Source of the DNA: Sulfomarinibacter sp963733915
GTDB taxonomy: Bacteria; Acidobacteriota; Thermoanaerobaculia; Thermoanaerobaculales; Sulfomarinibacteraceae
Length of the DNA: 64,000 nt
NCBI GenBank assembly: GCA_963733915.1
Contig: CAVTEP010000003.1
Location: forward strand, 267,609-331,608
Direction of reading: 5' to 3'
The notes beneath the pieces are model-generated. The model ran no database searches and was not told where the DNA came from. It saw nothing but the letters and a program-made list of their open reading frames with translations. Below are positions 35,904-55,262 of the stretch, one piece after another. Position numbers and translations under genes: made by a program. Each line of letters opens with the position of its first letter. The stretch's first letter is position 1.

Positions 35904-38016
35904 ACCCGTCGAGGACCCCCAACATGAACGCGTACTCGAGCGCAGTCTCCTCGTACTTCCGGTAGCGGCCGGTGACGCCCCCGTGGCCCGCCGCCGCCAT
36001 CTCGGTCTTGAGCACGAGTGGGTTGTCGTCGGTCTTTGTCGCGCGCAGCTTGGCCACCCACTTGGCCGGCTCGAAGTACTGCACCTGCGAGTCCTCGAGC
36101 GCGGTCGTCACCAGCATCGCCGGATAGCTCCTGGCGGCGACGTTGTCATAGGGCGAGTAGGACAGCATGTACTCGTAGTACTCGGGCTGCTTGGGATCGC
36201 CCCATTCGTCGAACTCGGCGGTGGTCAGCGGAATGTCATCGTCGAGCATCGTGGTGACCACGTCTACCCACGGCACGTTGGCAATGATCCCGGCAAAGAG
36301 CTCCGGGGCCATGTTGGCGACGGCGCCCATCAGGAGCCCGCCCGCGCTGCCGCCCTTGGCGAAGAGCCGGTCCGGCGAGGTGTATCCCTGATCCACGAGA
36401 TACTGCCCGCAGTTGATGAAATCCGTAAAGGTGTTCTTCTTTTTGAGCAGCTTGCCATCCTCGTACCACCACCGCCCCATTTCCTGGCCGCCGCGGATGT
36501 GGGCGATCGCAAAGACAAAACCGCGGTCGAGAAGGCTCACCACCTCGGGCCGGAACCACGCCTCCGAGCTCGATCCGTACGAGCCGTAGGCGTAGAGGAG
36601 CGCAGGATTGCCGCCGTCGCGCTCGAGACCCGTGCGGTAGACGATCGAGATCGGCACCTCGACACCGTCGCGGGCCGGCGCCAGCAGCCGCTCGACGGTG
36701 TAATTGTCCGGGTTGAATCCGCCCCGCACCTGCTCCCGCTTCATCAGCGTCCGTTCGCCGGTCCCCATGTCCAGGTCGTAGATGGTCTTCGGGGTATCGA
36801 GAGAGCTGTAGCCGTAACGGAGGAAGACCGAGTCCACCTCCGGGTTTTCGTCTACCCAAGTGACATAGGTGGGATCGTCGAACTCGATCTCGATCTCGTC
36901 GCCGCCGGCCCAGGGGATGACTCGGATGTGGCGCAGACCGTCCCGGCGCTCGGTGACGACCAGATAGTCGTTGAAGACCTCCATGTCCTGAAAAAAGACG
37001 TCACTGCGTCCCGGGATTACCTCGCGCCAGCTTCCGCGGCCGGGGCTTGCGACCGGCGTTTCCATCAACCGGAAGTTCTCGGCCTCGAGGTTGGTCCGGA
37101 TGACGAAGCGGTTGCCGATATGGGAAATCTCGTACTCCACATCGCGTTCGCGGGGGGCGATCACCTGGAACTCGTCGGTCGGATGGTCGGCGTCGAGGAA
37201 CCGGACTTCAGAGGCCAGGGTGTGTTCGGAGTGAATCAGAATGTACTGCTTGGATCTGGTCTTCGAGACATAGACGCTGAAGGTCGGGTCGGTCTCCTCG
37301 TATATCAGCACGTCCTCGGCCGGGTCGGTGCCGAGCACATGCCTGTACACCTGGTAGGAGCGCAAGGTTTCGGGGTCCTGCTTGGCGTAGAAGAGAGTAT
37401 TGCTGTCATTCGCCCAGACGAGATTCCCTGTGACCGCCGGAATCACGTCCGAAAGCGCCTCGCCGTCTACCAGGTTCGTGATATTGATGGTGTACTTGCG
37501 GCGACCCACGGTATCCAGCGCCCACGCCAAAAGCCGGGTGTCGGGGCTGACTGCAACGCCGCGCACCGAGCAGAAATCATGGCCCTCGGCCACCCGGTTG
37601 ACGTCGAGGATGATCTCCTCCGGCGCCTCGGGCGAGCCCTTCCTCCGGCAGTAGACGGGGTACTCGAGCTCCCCCTCGTATCGCGTGTAGTAGTAGTAGC
37701 CGTCGTCCAACGCGGGAACGGTCGAATCGTCGGGCTCGATCCGGTTTTTGAGCTCTTCATAAAGCTCCGCCTGCAAGGTCTCGGTCGTCGCCATCACGCC
37801 CGCGGTGTAGGCGTTCTCCGCTTCGAGATAGGCGAGCACCTCGGGGTTCTCCCTTTCACGAAGCCAGTAATAGTCATCCAGCCGCACATCGCCGTGCTGT
37901 TCGAGCTGGTGCGGTTTCTTTTCCGCCACCGGGGCGACCGGTCCGGACGGTGCGCACGATGTCAGGACCGCCAAGCACACGGCGGCGAGGAGGAGCTTCG
38001 AAAGTTTCAGGTTCAT
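35896..38016 (-). CDS. ptrB: S9A prolyl oligopeptidase/oligopeptidase B family lipoprotein
   Basis: 706 residues. The lipoprotein signal ends Leu-Thr-Ser-Cys. The N-terminal two thirds form the beta-propeller (Val-Arg-Leu-Asp-Asp-Tyr-Tyr-Trp-Leu-Arg start). The C-terminal alpha/beta-hydrolase has Ser in Gly-Gly-Ser-Ala-Gly-Gly, Asp in Glu-Asp-Ser-Gln-Val and His in Gly-His-Gly-Gly. The family mark Gly-Gly-x-Glu-Met-Gly-x-x-Trp-(Tyr/His) is present. Oligopeptidase B cuts after basic residues; a prolyl endopeptidase cannot be excluded. The gene begins near 38016 and ends inside an AACGTT repeat. Confidence 0.85.
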   Translation of the reverse strand: MNLKLSKLLLAAVCLAVLTSCAPSGPVAPVAEKKPHQLEQHGDVRLDDYYWLRERENPEVLAYLEAENAYTAGVMATTETLQAELYEELKNRIEPDDSTVPALDDGYYYYTRYEGELEYPVYCRRKGSPEAPEEIILDVNRVAEGHDFCSVRGVAVSPDTRLLAWALDTVGRRKYTINITNLVDGEALSDVIPAVTGNLVWANDSNTLFYAKQDPETLRSYQVYRHVLGTDPAEDVLIYEETDPTFSVYVSKTRSKQYILIHSEHTLASEVRFLDADHPTDEFQVIAPRERDVEYEISHIGNRFVIRTNLEAENFRLMETPVASPGRGSWREVIPGRSDVFFQDMEVFNDYLVVTERRDGLRHIRVIPWAGGDEIEIEFDDPTYVTWVDENPEVDSVFLRYGYSSLDTPKTIYDLDMGTGERTLMKREQVRGGFNPDNYTVERLLAPARDGVEVPISIVYRTGLERDGGNPALLYAYGSYGSSSEAWFRPEVVSLLDRGFVFAIAHIRGGQEMGRWWYEDGKLLKKKNTFTDFINCGQYLVDQGYTSPDRLFAKGGSAGGLLMGAVANMAPELFAGIIANVPWVDVVTTMLDDDIPLTTAEFDEWGDPKQPEYYEYMLSYSPYDNVAARSYPAMLVTTALEDSQVQYFEPAKWVAKLRATKTDDNPLVLKTEMAAAGHGGVTGRYRKYEETALEYAFMLGVLDGSL

Positions 38017-38077
38017 TGGGACCTCCGATTTGTGAGAAGCTGAGGACTGCCCTCACCGGAACCGGAGTATACCCCCG

Positions 38078-38470
38078 CTATCCGTGCCCGCCCTGTAATC
38101 TCAGGTCGAGCTCGTGAAAGAACTCGAGAACCGGCGCCGTCGAAGCCCTGGACGACTCGCCCGAGTACGAGGCGCCGCTCCGGGTTTGCACGTCCACAAC
38201 GACACGGCCGGCCTTAACCTCGACCAGCACCACCAGGGTCGGGCTGGCGGCGCCGCGTGAGCGCGAAGGCTCGGCGGTGATGCGGCCTTTTTCGCGATCG
38301 GACTCAACCAGATAGTCGGCCTCCTCGAGGACGTCGATCACCGCCTCGATGACCCGTTCGCGGGGCGCGATATAGCTGCGTGTCCACGCGTCGGAGGAAT
38401 CCGTGGAGGTCGTGCACGCGGACGCCATCAGAACGAAAAACACCGGCCCAACCAGGATTCGGCAACTCAT
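38078..38470 (-). CDS. hypothetical lipoprotein
   Basis: 130 residues with a lipobox (Ala-Ser-Ala-Cys) after a hydrophobic signal. The body has an alpha/beta pattern (Arg-Val-Ile-Glu-Ala-Val-Ile-Asp-Val-Leu-Glu) and ends with a helix near Glu-Phe-Phe-His-Glu-Leu-Asp. It resembles small DUF3568-like or BON-like envelope proteins only in outline; I do not assign a family. It lies 61 bases before the start of the S9 peptidase gene in the same direction and is probably co-transcribed with it. Confidence 0.65.
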   Translation of the reverse strand: MSCRILVGPVFFVLMASACTTSTDSSDAWTRSYIAPRERVIEAVIDVLEEADYLVESDREKGRITAEPSRSRGAASPTLVVLVEVKAGRVVVDVQTRSGASYSGESSRASTAPVLEFFHELDLRLQGGHG

Positions 38471-38519
38471 CGGCCGATCTTAACTCAGAAATCTGACCGG
38501 GTCCCCGCTGCGGTTGGTC

Positions 38520-38548
38520 TTGACAATCCCGCCCCGCGTGTTGATATT
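38520..38548 (+). promoter_or_regulatory. probable promoter of the exported protein gene at 38683
   Basis: TTGACA (38520-38525), 17 bases, GATATT (38543-38548). The -35 is perfect and the -10 is fair. The leader would be about 125 bases. Confidence 0.4.
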
Positions 38549-38682
38549 GATTCTAAATATTCTGAACGGACGGGAGCGTGCGAACTCGGACGGCGCAAGC
38601 CCACGGTTCACGACGTGCGGCGGGAATCGTGCGCCGCCAAGACCAACCGCCGGCAGCCGGCACAACGAAAGAGGAGTTGGAT

Positions 38683-39459
38683 ATGGCAAAGAACCGAATG
38701 TTTCTGGCCGCGTGGATCGTTCTGATCATTGCGGCACCGCTCATGGGCGAAGAAGCGGAAAAACCGCCGATGTCGGTGGCCCAGAGCTACTTCGTCACCG
38801 TCAACTTCGACCAGGCGCTCGAGTTCGAAGCCGCCTGGAAGGGCCATCTCGAGTGGCACGCGAGCAAGAACGACACCTGGTACTGGCACACCTGGCAGGT
38901 AGCGAACGGCAAGAACCTCGGCCAGTACATCGTGCGCACCGGCGATCACGGCTGGGCCGATTTCGACGATCACGCCGAGTTCGACAGGGACGATACGGCA
39001 GACTTTCTGAAAAACGTTTCGCAGTTCGTACACAAGGTCTCCAGCGTCATGGTCGTCAGCAGCCCCGAAATATCGAATTGGCCCGCGGATTACGGCATGC
39101 CGACGATGGTGGACGTCACGGTCTTCGACATCAACGGCGGCTCCGACGACGCCTTCTATCACATGATCAAGAAGCTCCACGAGGCGATCGTCGAGAAGGA
39201 CATGCCGTTCCACTATTCGTGGTCGTGGGTGGCCAGCGGTGGTGAGGGCTCGGGGCCGACCTGGGTCCTGGTGTTCCCGTTCAAGAGCTGGGCCGAGTAC
39301 GGCGAGAGCATGGAGCCGGATTTCTGGAAGATGGTGGAGGAGGTCTATGGCGAGTTCGAAACCAATCTCCTCCGCAAGACGTGGTCCAAGTCGGTAGCCA
39401 GCTACGAGAATTTCATCGCCGCCTACCGTGCGGACCTCAGCTACAATCCGCCGAAGTAG
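38683..39459 (+). CDS. exported protein of unknown function
   Basis: 258 residues from an ATG with GAGGAG upstream. The signal peptide ends near Met-Gly-Glu-Glu-Ala. The mature part is rich in Trp, His, Phe and Asp (Tyr-Trp-His-Thr-Trp, Asp-His-Gly-Trp-Ala-Asp-Phe-Asp-Asp-His) and looks like two alpha/beta halves of about 110 residues each. Each half has a Trp-rich centre, which could be a duplicated ferredoxin-like fold. I do not recognise the family. A terminator follows directly. Confidence 0.7.
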   Translation: MAKNRMFLAAWIVLIIAAPLMGEEAEKPPMSVAQSYFVTVNFDQALEFEAAWKGHLEWHASKNDTWYWHTWQVANGKNLGQYIVRTGDHGWADFDDHAEFDRDDTADFLKNVSQFVHKVSSVMVVSSPEISNWPADYGMPTMVDVTVFDINGGSDDAFYHMIKKLHEAIVEKDMPFHYSWSWVASGGEGSGPTWVLVFPFKSWAEYGESMEPDFWKMVEEVYGEFETNLLRKTWSKSVASYENFIAAYRADLSYNPPK

Positions 39460-39486
39460 TTACACACGCTGACCGCAGAAAGCTTG

Positions 39487-39511
39487 CAGGCGGCCCATCG
39501 GAGGCCGCCTG
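39487..39511. terminator. bidirectional hairpin terminator
   Basis: CAGGCGGCC (39487-39495) and GGCCGCCTG (39503-39511) with a seven-base loop lie between two convergent genes. The T-run is short on the plus side. Confidence 0.7.
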
Positions 39512-39518
39512 TAATCTT

Positions 39519-39992
39519 TCAGCCTTCCGGCGATTCGCCTTTTTTCGGCGCCTTGATCATCCAGATTTCGGTGCCGTTTTTCTCGAAACGGACCTCATCC
39601 ATGAGCTGGTTGATCAGAAAAATGCCGCGACCGCTGTCGGCGTAGATGTTCTTTCCCACTACCGGGCTCGGCACCGAATCGGGGTCAAAGCCCTTGCCGG
39701 GATCGCGGACGATGATGATCATCCCGCGATGCTCTTCGCAGGCAACTATGATTTCCACCCGTTTTTCCGGATCGTGCCCACACCCGTGCTCGACGGCGTT
39801 GGCCAGGGCTTCGTAGAGGGAAACCTCGATTTCGAACTCGGCATCCTCGGCGCACTGCTGGTCGCGCACGACCTCCATGATCTGCTCGACCACCTCGGGG
39901 ATCGCGGTCGTCTCCCCGGGAAGCTCCTTTTGCACCCGGACCATCAGGTCGTCCGAGTGAAACTCGCACCGAGACGTGGACTCGATCATCAT
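39519..39992 (-). CDS. anti-sigma-factor/serine kinase-type ATPase (RsbW-like)
   Basis: 157 residues from the ATG at 39992; the longer open frame to 40076 has no ribosome site. It has GHKL ATPase boxes: N-box Glu-Ala-Leu-Ala-Asn-Ala-Val-Glu-His-Gly, G1 Asp-Pro-Gly-Lys-Gly-Phe and G2 Gly-Arg-Gly-Ile-Phe-Leu-Ile-Asn. The size and lack of any sensor domain fit the RsbW/SpoIIAB group, which binds an anti-sigma-factor antagonist or sigma factor. No antagonist or sigma gene is adjacent. A terminator lies just after its stop. Confidence 0.8.
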   Translation of the reverse strand: MMIESTSRCEFHSDDLMVRVQKELPGETTAIPEVVEQIMEVVRDQQCAEDAEFEIEVSLYEALANAVEHGCGHDPEKRVEIIVACEEHRGMIIIVRDPGKGFDPDSVPSPVVGKNIYADSGRGIFLINQLMDEVRFEKNGTEIWMIKAPKKGESPEG

Positions 39993-40313
39993 CTCTCCAG
40001 CTCTGCCTCCCTCGAGTTTCGAAGCGAGACTCGCGGGCCGACTTGTTTGGACTTCAGTATTCCTTCGTTCGATCATACTGCACTCGACCGGACAAGTTTC
40101 ACCTCAAATCGATTCGCGCGTGGAAGCCCGCTTTGCTCCACTCTCTTTGCAGTTCTCGCGGAGATTCCATATGACAACGACGAATAGCCGGCTGTTGCGG
40201 TTGATAGAATCCTGTTCTGCTCCTCCTGCTCGATCGTTGAACTGCGGTCGAGATTGTATCTCAGTCCTGTCAGTATTACCACCGTGACGTGCGCTGATTC
40301 TGGAAACGAGTGC

Positions 40314-41072
40314 CTAGTTTCCGAGTCGGCGACCGGTGACCACCTGGAAACCCCGCACATCGAGGTCTTTTCCAGTCACCGTCTCCCGGTCTCCGGTCGG
40401 ACCAAACGATAGCTTCCACTGGTACAACCCCGAGAAGAACTCACTGACCCTTGCGACCATCTTGTCGAAGGCGCCGCTGAGCTCGTGGCGGATGGCATCC
40501 TCCTCGCTGTCCCAGACCGTCACCGACAACGCTCGCGACTGGGTCTTGGTGTTTTCGACCAGAAAGACGGCGCGACACCCCTTGGTGGCCATCAGCGCTG
40601 GTTTGATCTCCTTGTCGTAGCGCTCTTTAAGCTCGTCAAACCGCCCGGTGTCGACTCTCGCAGACACCAGCCGTACGAAGAATCGCTGCGGCCCGACCGC
40701 ATCGACGACTTCGCCCATCGCCGCCACCTCGACCGGGTAGGCCTCGACCTCCGGATCCTGCAGCTGTGAAGCTCCACTACTCTCACGCTCAGCTGATTGC
40801 ACCCGTCCTTCCGACACCTCGGCGAGGAAATCGTCGCTGTCGTCGAGAAGATCGTCATACAGTCCGCTCTTTTCGTAGGCTTCAGCTGACTCCCGGGAAC
40901 GCCACATCGTCATCGACACACACTCCTGGTCATCAGCCGATGGCTGCAGAAGGCTCGCGTAAAGGCACCCCCCGCTTTCTTGCAGGGCAGGAATCACGCG
41001 CTCCTCGTAAAAACGGGCGAGATCGCGCAGCTTGCCCTGCTTGACCTTCAGGTTGACGAAACGCATGAACAT
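40314..41072 (-). CDS. two-domain ABM-like (antibiotic biosynthesis monooxygenase fold) protein
   Basis: 252 residues from an ATG preceded by GGGAGGAATG. Residues 1-85 and about 120-215 are two copies of a ferredoxin-like dimeric alpha/beta barrel with the ABM pattern (Arg-Phe-Val-Asn-Leu-Lys, Phe-Tyr-Glu-Glu, Gly-Cys-x-Tyr/Ala, then Thr-Met-Trp or Thr-Val-Trp). The linker is acidic. Such folds bind or oxidise small aromatic molecules or haem, but many members are non-catalytic. It lies 157 bases after the last gene of the kinase cluster, in the same direction. Confidence 0.7.
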   Translation of the reverse strand: MFMRFVNLKVKQGKLRDLARFYEERVIPALQESGGCLYASLLQPSADDQECVSMTMWRSRESAEAYEKSGLYDDLLDDSDDFLAEVSEGRVQSAERESSGASQLQDPEVEAYPVEVAAMGEVVDAVGPQRFFVRLVSARVDTGRFDELKERYDKEIKPALMATKGCRAVFLVENTKTQSRALSVTVWDSEEDAIRHELSGAFDKMVARVSEFFSGLYQWKLSFGPTGDRETVTGKDLDVRGFQVVTGRRLGN

Positions 41073-41229
41073 GGCATTCCTCCCTTCACTCCGGGAGCGG
41101 TCGATGTGCCGTTTGCAAGCAGGTTTTCCACAATAGAAGGTCTCTGAACTGAAAACCCAAGCCACGGGCGGATCCATTCCAGCCACACGACGATCGGGTC
41201 GAATGCAGGCGCGGTCTTCGGTTCATCGA

Positions 41230-41616
41230 TCACGATTCTCTCCTCCGCGCGCGGATCGCGCGCACCGTCCGGATGCGGGTCGTGCGCAGGCCGTCGCCGA
41301 ATTCCAGGAAAAGCCCCGGCGCCGCGATGTGCTCGGTGAAGAGGGCGTGTCCGCCGGCCGTACAGCCGAGGACCTCGACGGTGGCCGAGCCCGAACCCTC
41401 GCGCTCGAACCAGCCGCCGCTGACATCGAAAGAACCGTCCGCGCGTGCGGTCAAAGAGTAGACCGAATTCTTGGTCGAGACGATGACCCGGTCGCCGTGT
41501 TCGAGGTCCCTCCGGCGGACCCCTCCGACAACATCCGCCGCCTGGGCCAGATCGTCGATCGGGATCGCCTTGAGCGGCCTGGTGCGGCGGTGAATCCCGC
41601 TCGGTGGATCGGTCAT
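41230..41616 (-). CDS. hypothetical protein coupled to kinase 1
   Basis: 128 residues. Its ATG overlaps the stop of kinase 1 (ATGA). No signal peptide. The middle is beta-rich (Arg-Val-Ile-Val-Ser-Thr-Lys-Asn, Val-Tyr-Ser-Leu, Phe-Asp-Val-Ser-Gly-Gly-Trp-Phe) and the C-terminus is Arg-rich. I do not recognise it. As the last translated product of the kinase run it may be a target or modulator of kinase 1. Confidence 0.6.
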   Translation of the reverse strand: MTDPPSGIHRRTRPLKAIPIDDLAQAADVVGGVRRRDLEHGDRVIVSTKNSVYSLTARADGSFDVSGGWFEREGSGSATVEVLGCTAGGHALFTEHIAAPGLFLEFGDGLRTTRIRTVRAIRARRRES

Positions 41617-44379
41617 TGCGCCACCTTCTTCAGCTTCTCGGGCCAACCGAGCACGACCACGATCGGCTCACCGTCCTCGACCCTGCTGCGATTCAAAACA
41701 AACTTCTGCCCGTCGGCGAACACGTCGTACTGCCGATCGGTGGCCTCCTCGAGCCGAGCGCCAAAAAGAGCACTTGGCGAGCCGAAGGTCGGCGGATCGA
41801 GCGAGAAGACCGGCACCGCCATCAAACGTCCGTTCAGATCGACGTAGAAGAACTCCCGGCCGTCCTCGCGCCAGCACGGTGCGAACCCGCCCTCGGTTGA
41901 AACTCGGACCTCGCCGATCGCGCTGTCCAGGGCCCGTACATAGACCTCCCAACGCCTCGCCGCGTCCGAGGTATAGGCAATCCAGCGGCCGTCCGGCGAC
42001 AGATCGGAACTCCACTCCATCGCGTGTTCCTGACCGAGGCGGCGCGGGTCGGGGTCGCCGTCGAGAGAACGGACCCAGAGTGAGCCCCCGCCCTGCACCC
42101 CGGCCTCCCAATACACCAGCCGACGGCCGTCGGGAGTCCAATCGTCCGGAGACACAAACGTGGCGGATGTAAACGCCGCCTGCCCCTGGCCCGACCTTTC
42201 CACCGCGATGCGGAAAATGCCGCTGGTTCCCGTCGTGCTCCCGATCGAGGAGAAGGCGACCTCGCGGCCATCGGGAGACCACGCGGCAAGCGAGTCGTCG
42301 CCCGTGCTGAATGTCAGGCGGGTCTCGATATTGCCCTCGATCTCGTGCAGCCAGAGGCCGCCGCCGACCGTCCCGGGCTCGTAGTGGGTTACGACCACTC
42401 GCAGCCCGTCGGGCGACAGCCGCGGTCCGTAGTACCAGGTGTTGCTCTCCTCGGCGATCGCCTCGAGCTCGGTCCCCGAGCGATCGGCAACCACCACACG
42501 CGTCGCACCCAGCCTGTCGTCTCGGTAAGCCAGCAGACCATTTGCAGAAACCGTGAGCGAACGCTGGCCCGAGACCGAGACGGTGCCGGCCAGCGAGATC
42601 CCGAGAGGTGACGGATCGCCCACCAGTTCGTTCCGGCGATCATCGAAACGGTGGGCGACCAGCGACTCGCCGGTCACGTAGAGAACGGAGTCGGGCGCCG
42701 CCCAGGCGCCCGACGAGTTGGCGGGCCCGAGCAGTTTCGAATCGAGCGATCCGAGCTCACCCAACCACAGCGTTCCCGGCTCGATGCCGGAGCCGCTCGA
42801 GGCGTAGAAGAGGAAGCGCTTGCCGTCGGGCAGAAAGTTCGGGAAGCGCTGCGTGCCGATGCCGCTGTCCTCGTCGATCCTGGTGGCCTCAGTCACCTCG
42901 CCGCCGTTCGCCGATACGGCCCGAAGCGGGCCGACGAAGCTCGGCGCGAAGACGATCACGTCGCCGGCGCCCCAGGCGCCCCCTCGCACATCCTGGTTCG
43001 AGCCGGTCTCAGCGATGATCCGGGGCTGGCCGCCGAAGAGCTCGGTCACCTTGAGGCGATTCTGTGCGAAAAAGCCGATCTTGCGGCTGTCCGGAGACCA
43101 GAACGGATACCGGGCGTCGTGGGTGCCGGGCAGCATCGTCGCTTCACGGTCCGCCAGGGCGCGGACCCAGAGGGCCATCCGTCCGTCCTCCCCGCGGGCC
43201 ACGAAGGCCAGCCGCTGCCCGTCGGGCGAAAGAGCCATGCCACTGACCAGGCTGGTTCCAGGCGGCGCCCCGATCTCGAACTCGGCGTGCAACGGCGGAT
43301 CGCTTCCATGCCCGCTTGGTACGCTGAGCCAGCGCGGAGCGAGCCAGCCGAGAAGAAGCCCGACACCCAGTATGCAAGCGCCCAGGAGCCAGATTCCACG
43401 GCCACTCCGGGCCGTCACGACGACCGGGTCGACACTTCTCCCATTCCCCGCCAGCACCTCGCCGATCGTGATCCGCGCATCGCCCATGTCGCGCTGCCGC
43501 ATCTTCGGGTCCCGCTGGAGACAGCGGCCGATCAACGCTCGAATGCGAGGCGCCGTTGCCGCCGGCAGGGAGTCGAGATCCGGCTCGCGGGTCAGAATGG
43601 CCGCCAGTACGTCGGTGACCGTTTCACCCTCGAATAGCTTGCGCCCGGTGAGCATCTCCCACAGCACCACGCCGAACGCCCAGATGTCGGCCCGCTTGTC
43701 GACTTTTTTGCCCCGCGCCTGCTCGGGCGACATGTAGGCGGCGGTGCCGAGAATCACGCCTTCGACGGTCGCGTGGCGGGTGATGGTCGGCGAGAAGGAC
43801 GAGCTGAGATCGGCAGCCTCCGTCCTCCCACGCCTTGGCGAGCCCGAAGTCGAGCACCTTGACCGTGCCGTCGTCGGTGATCTTGACGTTGGCCGGCTTG
43901 AGATCGCGGTGGACGATGCCCTGCTCGTGCGCCGCCTCGAGCGCCGCCGCGATCTGAAGCGCAATCGGAATCACCTCGTCGATCGGAATCGCGCCGCGTT
44001 GGATGCGTTCCGACAGATCCTCGCCTTCGACCAGCTCCATGATCAGGAAGGTGACCCCGCCCGCCTCCGCGGGCAGTTTTGAGTTTTGAGTTTTGAGTTT
44101 TGAGTGTTCGCCCGTGCCCGTCTCCGTTTCCGTTTCCGTGCCCGATGCTCCTGTCTCCAACCCATACAGATGCGCGATGTTGGGGTGGTTGAGGCTCGCC
44201 AGCACCTTCGCCTCGCGCTCGAATCTCGCCAACCGGTCCGGATCCTTCGCGAAATCCTCGGGCAGCACCTTGAGCGCCACCTCGCGGCCGAGCTTTTCGT
44301 CGGTCGCGCGCCACACCTCCCCCATCCCGCCGGCGCGCGAGCGCCGCGGTGATGCGGTAGTGGGCGAGGGTGGTGCCGA

Positions 44380-44383
<4 letters not shown>
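41613..44383 (-). CDS. kinase 1: transmembrane Ser/Thr kinase with TolB-like beta-propeller (frameshifted)
   Basis: About 920 residues. The N-terminal kinase has the shared opening (Met-Ile-Gly-Thr-Thr-Leu-Ala-His-Tyr-Arg-Ile-Thr), Lys in Val-Ala-Leu-Lys-Val-Leu-Pro, His-Arg-Asp-Leu-Lys-Pro-Ala-Asn, Asp-Phe-Gly and Tyr-Met-Ser-Pro-Glu-Gln. An insert encoded by short repeats (44076-44142) lies in the N-lobe. A transmembrane helix follows (Trp-Leu-Leu-Gly-Ala-Cys-Ile-Leu-Gly-Val-Gly), then a propeller with Ser-Pro-Asp-Gly blades. Frame breaks: an added C near 44335 in the Gly-rich loop and a missing G near 43815. Its start overlaps the stop of kinase 2, and its stop overlaps the next start. The propeller should face outside and sense a ligand or surface. 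Confidence 0.85.
44076..44142 (-). repeat. heptamer and hexamer repeats inside kinase 1
   Basis: Four to five GTTTTGA heptamers are followed by CCGTTT-type hexamers. Translated in frame they give Ser-Lys-Leu-Lys-Thr-Gln-Asn and Thr-Glu-Thr-Glu blocks between kinase strands 4 and 5. The same run occurs in kinase 4. Confidence 0.85.
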
Positions 44384-51083
<6,700 letters not shown>

Positions 51084-51149
51084 AGAATCCCTCCTGCCGT
51101 CGGGAGGCGCCCATCAGTTGAACGTTCGTTCGGCGACGTGTTCATCATC

Positions 51150-53764
<2,615 letters not shown>

Positions 53765-53777
<13 letters not shown>

Positions 53778-55262
53778 TCGGGCGATTGAAGAAGTACCGG
53801 CCCTTCAGGTAGGCGTCGTAGGCCTCGGGGTTCACGGCCTGTGCGCTGCCCAGCCGCGACTGCTCGGCCGGCGTCAGCTGCACGTTGATCTCGCGGGCAA
53901 TGGCCGAGGCCAGCTCATCCTGCAGCGCGAGAACGTCTTTCGAACTGCGCTCGAAACTCTTGGACCACAGGTGCCGGTCGGCCCGCGCGTCGATCAGCTG
54001 GGCGTTGATCCGCACCGTGTCGCCGGACCGCAGCACCGAGCCCTCGATGATGGCGTCGACATCGAGCGCCTCGGCGATCTCGGGGGCCGACGGTCGATTG
54101 CTGCCCCCGAACTGCATCGCCGAACCGCGCGAGATCACCCGGATCTGGCTGATACGTGCGAGATCCGAGGTGAGCTCGTCGGTCATCCCTTCGGCGAAGT
54201 AGTCCTGGCTCGGATCGCCGGAGTAGTTGTCGAGCGGCAGCACGGCGATCGATCGGATCCGAGGCGCCTTCGCGGCCTCCTGTGCTCCCCACGGCGGGTG
54301 CAGGAATCCGAAATACACCACCACTCCCACCAGGATCGCGATGCCGCCCGCAACGAGAATCGCACGGGTTCGCGGCCTCGGCCCGGGTCGGTGGGCGATC
54401 GTCCGGTCCGCGCCGCCGCGAGCCAGGTTCTGCAGCGCGTCGTGAAGGTCGGTCATGCTCGGGAAACGTGCGTCGGGCTCCTTTTCGAGACAGCGGCTGA
54501 TGACTCGCAACAGTCCGTCCGGCAGACCGGCACGGAGCAGCCGCCGGAGCCGGGGGCGTGTCGCGCAGGATGGCGGAGGCGAGCTCCGCCGAGGACTGTC
54601 CCGCAAACGGGCGGCGCCCGGTGGCCATCTCGTAGAGCATCACGCCGAAAGAGAAGACGTCGGTCTGTTGATCGACCGCACGGCCTGCGATCTGTTCCGG
54701 CGACATGTAGGGCATGGTGCCCATCACCACTCCCTCGCGGGTGTGGAGGTCGGTTTCCATCTCGGAACCCACCGGCTCGTCCGTTGAAGGCGCGGCGATC
54801 TTGGCGAGCCCGAAGTCCAGCACCTTGACCCGCCCGTCAGCAGCCACCATCACGTTCGCCGGCTTCAGGTCGCGGTGGACGATGCCTTTGGCGTGAGCGG
54901 CCGCCAGGGCCTCGGCGACGGCGGAACCGATCTGGAGGATCCGGTCGACGTCCATCCCACCTTCTGGGATGACGCGGTCGAGCGACGCACCCTCCGACGA
55001 GCTGCATGGTCAGGAAGTGCACGCCGTCGGACTCTTCGACCGAGTACACGCCGACGACTCCCGGGTGGTCGAGGGCGGCGAGCATCATCGCTTCACGACG
55101 GAAGCGGTCCAGCCTCTCCGGGTTGGCGGCCATCTCGGCCGGCAGGATCTTGAGGGCGACATCGCGTCCGAGCCTGGTGTCGGTGGCGCGCCACACCTCC
55201 CCCATCCCGCCGGCGCCGAGGGCCGCGGTGATGCGGTAATGGGCCAGGTTCGTGCCGATCAT
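53765..55262 (-). pseudogene. kinase 5: Ser/Thr kinase with TolB-like domain, truncated at a junction
   Basis: The start at 55262 overlaps the stop of kinase 6 (ATGA) and gives a normal kinase opening, His-Arg-Asp-Leu-Lys-Pro-Ala-Asn, Asp-Phe-Gly and Tyr-Met-Ser-Pro-Glu-Gln. An added G near 54990 and an added C near 54548 shift the frame. After the kinase come a transmembrane helix (Ile-Leu-Val-Ala-Gly-Gly-Ile-Ala-Ile-Leu) and a TolB-like domain with Val-Leu-Pro-Leu and Tyr-Phe-Ala-Glu-Gly-Met. It ends in Gly-Arg-Tyr-Phe-Phe-Asn-Arg, where the TPR block should begin. From there the sequence turns into kinase 4, out of frame. Its TPR part is missing, either in the cell or in the assembly. Confidence 0.75.

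Noticed and set aside
35983..38043. Open frame of 686 codons on the plus strand
   Set aside because: Antisense shadow of the S9 peptidase gene, which has a lipobox and a full catalytic triad.
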